From contig JAFRCB010000026.1 of NCBI GenBank assembly GCA_017404585.1, forward strand, positions 1 through 6,511: DNA of 6,511 nt, written 5' to 3'. Source of the stretch: Lachnospiraceae bacterium. GTDB lineage: Bacteria > Bacillota > Clostridia > Lachnospirales > Lachnospiraceae. The notes under the pieces are model-generated. The model was not told where the DNA came from, did no database searches, and saw nothing but the letters and a program-made list of their open reading frames with translations. Positions 4,980 to 6,511 of the stretch are shown here, piece by piece. Position 1 is the stretch's first letter; each line of letters begins with the position of its first letter. The position numbers and the translations under genes were made by a program.

Positions 4980-6071
4980 TCAAATATTTAGAATCTCATC
5001 CGCAAGTTCCGTAATCTCGTCTGAAAGCTCAAGGTGTTCTTTCCACTCCTCACCGATTCCGTCAAGCCCAATGACAGCACCGAGAATATTCCCGCAGATC
5101 GCACCGGTCGAGTCACTGTCACCGCCGTGATTAACAGCTGCGATCAGGGCTCTGCCAAAATCGTCCTCGTACTTAAGCGCGCAGAATACAGCTATGGCAA
5201 GCGCTTCCTCGCCTACCCAGCCGGCGCCGAGCCTGTGAATCGCCTCAAGATCTGTCACGACACTGCTGTGGGAAAGCCTCACCGCGTCCTGAATTATGCT
5301 GACCATGCGCTCAACGTGCGCATCAGTGCGGAACAGTCGATAAATCGTATCACAGCCTTCAAGGACGATCTCCTTCAGTGTCAATGTCTGCTCCGGATAA
5401 ACAATTCTTCTTATTATGTGAACGAGCAGAGCCGCCGGCATATAGCCGAGAGAATGCCCGTGGGTGACTGCCGCGATCTGGGCCGCCTCCATATCGATCT
5501 TCTCGATCGACTCGTTATAGGGCATGAGGGCGATCGGAGCGACTCTCATAACACCCCCGCATCCCTTGCTTTCATTTCTCGGAGATGCGATATAGTCAGA
5601 CACGGCTTTGTCTTTATTACTGATGAGGGCACTGAGGCAAGTGTTGCCGGGTGCTCTCCTGTGATACATCTGAGGTTTCCTTAGGAGCCATGTCACATTG
5701 CCATTAAGCTCCGACGGATCCATCCGCAAGACCTCAGTGTATGAATTTATCTGCGTCAGAAGCCAGTCCTGATACGCTTTAGCCGCATATGCCCTCGGAT
5801 CATCCGGTGACTCGTCGAGGACGGCGGCCACCAGTCCATCAGCCGTGAACATAGTCATCTGGGTGTCATCGGAAATCAATGCAAGACCCGAATACGGATC
5901 AAGCTCATAGCTCACAATACCCTCGGTACCATAGTGTGCAAATATCTCTCTTTCCGGTGAGAACTCTATGGCGTAACCAAGCGCGTCACCGCATGCGCCG
6001 CCGATGAGAGATCCGCGTATCCGATCCGCGGCATTGTTTTTTAGCAGCAGCTTTCTGTCAAGCTCAAACAT
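4980..6071 (-). CDS. ADP-ribosylglycohydrolase (DraG/ARH family)
   Basis: The protein has 363 residues, within the family range. It opens with DRIRGSLIGGACGDALG (16-32). The first metal-binding motif is SDDTQM (67-72). SKGCGGVMRVAPIAL occupies roughly 170-185, and HGHSLGY follows. The second metal motif is NHGGDSDSTGAI (314-325), with D318 and D320. DraG/ARH enzymes use two Mg or Mn ions to remove ADP-ribose from arginine, serine or other acceptors; some act as immunity proteins against ADP-ribosylating toxins. All key acidic residues are present, so it should be active; the acceptor cannot be predicted. The start has a strong GGAGGA six to seven nt upstream. It is the first gene of the five-gene minus-strand operon, behind the promoter at 6110-6139. 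No signal peptide or membrane segment is seen, so it should be cytosolic. Confidence 0.95.
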   Translation of the reverse strand: MFELDRKLLLKNNAADRIRGSLIGGACGDALGYAIEFSPEREIFAHYGTEGIVSYELDPYSGLALISDDTQMTMFTADGLVAAVLDESPDDPRAYAAKAYQDWLLTQINSYTEVLRMDPSELNGNVTWLLRKPQMYHRRAPGNTCLSALISNKDKAVSDYIASPRNESKGCGGVMRVAPIALMPYNESIEKIDMEAAQIAAVTHGHSLGYMPAALLVHIIRRIVYPEQTLTLKEIVLEGCDTIYRLFRTDAHVERMVSIIQDAVRLSHSSVVTDLEAIHRLGAGWVGEEALAIAVFCALKYEDDFGRALIAAVNHGGDSDSTGAICGNILGAVIGLDGIGEEWKEHLELSDEITELADEILNI

Positions 6072-6109
6072 TGCGAGTCCTCCCCTCCTCCATCTTTTCA
6101 GTATTTTTC

Positions 6110-6139
6110 ATTATAGCATATATTCGCCACTTATGGCAG
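6110..6139 (-). promoter_or_regulatory. Extended -10 promoter of the five-gene operon
   Basis: On the minus strand TGCTATAAT (6110-6118) is a perfect extended -10 element. With an 18-bp spacer the -35 position (6134-6139) reads CTGCCA, four of six matches to consensus. The leader would be about 30 nt and ends in the purine-rich GGAGGAGGGGAGGA stretch before the ATG at 6071. The promoter lies immediately downstream of the symporter terminator, so the operon is an independent transcription unit. Confidence 0.78.
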
Positions 6140-6144
6140 GGTAT

Positions 6145-6178
6145 AAAAAAAGCTGCCGCATGTCTTACATGCGGCAGC
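6145..6178 (-). terminator. Intrinsic terminator of the sodium:solute symporter gene
   Basis: Read on the minus strand, a perfect 12-bp stem (6167-6178 pairing with 6152-6163) with a 3-nt loop is followed directly by seven Ts (6145-6151). It starts 13 bp after the symporter stop codon. This is a textbook rho-independent terminator and the clearest regulatory signal in the window. Confidence 0.95.
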
Positions 6179-6191
6179 GCCAGTGATATAA

Positions 6192-6511
6192 TCAGTCCAT
6201 ATCTTCCTCGTCCGGAAGCCTGTTCTTCGTTGTTGTGTCGACCTCCACATCGTAGCATGCGCAGATACCGTCGACCATTGCCTTGTCCATCTTCGGCGTG
6301 AGCAGACTCACGATCGGTACGAGCACCAGACCGCCCAGCATGGCGATCGCGCCCGCCTGAATCGGACTCATCCAGGCTGTGTACATATTTGCAACTGTGA
6401 GACCTACGCCGTATACGAAAGAGGCCCAGACAGCCGCCTTGGTAACGCCCTTCCAGTACAGTCCATACATGAACGGAGCGAGGAACGCGCCGGCCAGAGC
6501 GCCCCAGGAAA
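6192..6511 (-). CDS. Sodium:solute symporter (SSS family), C-terminal 105 residues
   Basis: The frame is open to the right edge and gives 105 complete residues before the TGA. The visible part opens with SWGALAGAFLAPF, followed directly by MYGLYWKGVTKA; this GxFLxPxxxGLYWK pattern is characteristic of a late transmembrane helix and loop in Na+/solute symporters of the PutP/SSS family. Two more hydrophobic helices follow (AAVWASFVYGVGLTVANMY and AIAMLGGLVLVPIVSLL), then a short, acidic cytoplasmic tail ending PDEEDMD. Family members are about 450-600 residues, so most of the protein lies outside the window. The in-frame ATG at 6470 is an internal methionine, not a start. Substrate (proline, pantothenate, sugar or other) cannot be told from this end. 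Its terminator separates it from the ADP-ribose operon. Confidence 0.88.
   Translation of the reverse strand, partial: SWGALAGAFLAPFMYGLYWKGVTKAAVWASFVYGVGLTVANMYTAWMSPIQAGAIAMLGGLVLVPIVSLLTPKMDKAMVDGICACYDVEVDTTTKNRLPDEEDMD

Noticed and set aside
1..6511. CRISPR array, tRNA, rRNA, transposase or prophage genes
   Set aside because: No regularly spaced repeats, no cloverleaf-like sequence and no mobile-element protein motifs were seen on either strand.

Overview
The window looks like a chromosomal segment of a Firmicute, most likely a gut clostridium (Lachnospiraceae-like). This rests on consensus TATAAT promoters, strong AGGAG-type ribosome binding sites, tight same-strand gene packing and family resemblance of the proteins (an orotate-PRTase-like protein, a Cof-type hydrolase, a DPM1-like glycosyltransferase). 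Base composition is moderate rather than AT-rich. The taxonomic call is an inference.

Layout. Positions 1-350 (minus) hold the N-terminal part of a MoxR-type AAA+ ATPase running off the left edge. A 251-bp divergent intergenic region carries a promoter for each direction, an 8-bp perfect hairpin on the MoxR side and a 9-bp-spaced direct repeat on the other. At 602-1243 (plus) lies an orotate-phosphoribosyltransferase-like protein whose PRPP loop lacks the usual acidic pair. The convergent gap that follows (1244-1467) is dominated by a 104-bp imperfect inverted repeat.

From 6071 down to 1468 (minus) lies a five-gene operon. It starts at an extended -10 promoter just behind a perfect intrinsic terminator. 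In transcription order it encodes: a DraG/ARH-type ADP-ribosylglycohydrolase; a 400-residue protein with an N-terminal NADAR domain and a long C-terminal extension; a small papain-like (C39-type) peptidase without signal peptide; a GT2 glycosyltransferase of the DPM1 type; and a Cof-type HAD phosphatase. The gaps are 15 bp and 35 bp, followed by overlaps of 4 bp and 29 bp, so co-transcription is very likely. At the right edge (6192-6511, minus) is the C-terminus of a sodium:solute symporter, closed by the terminator.

How the genes may work together. The first two operon genes both belong to families that cleave ADP-ribose linkages: ARH/DraG on protein and small-molecule adducts, NADAR on N-glycosidic bonds, including ADP-ribosyl-guanine in nucleic acid. 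No ADP-ribosyltransferase is visible here. The operon therefore looks like a defensive or housekeeping ADP-ribose eraser module, attached to a cytosolic cysteine-peptidase-like protein and sugar/phosphate enzymes. This is the most interesting part of the window, but the functional link between the erasers and the three downstream genes is inferred from gene order alone.
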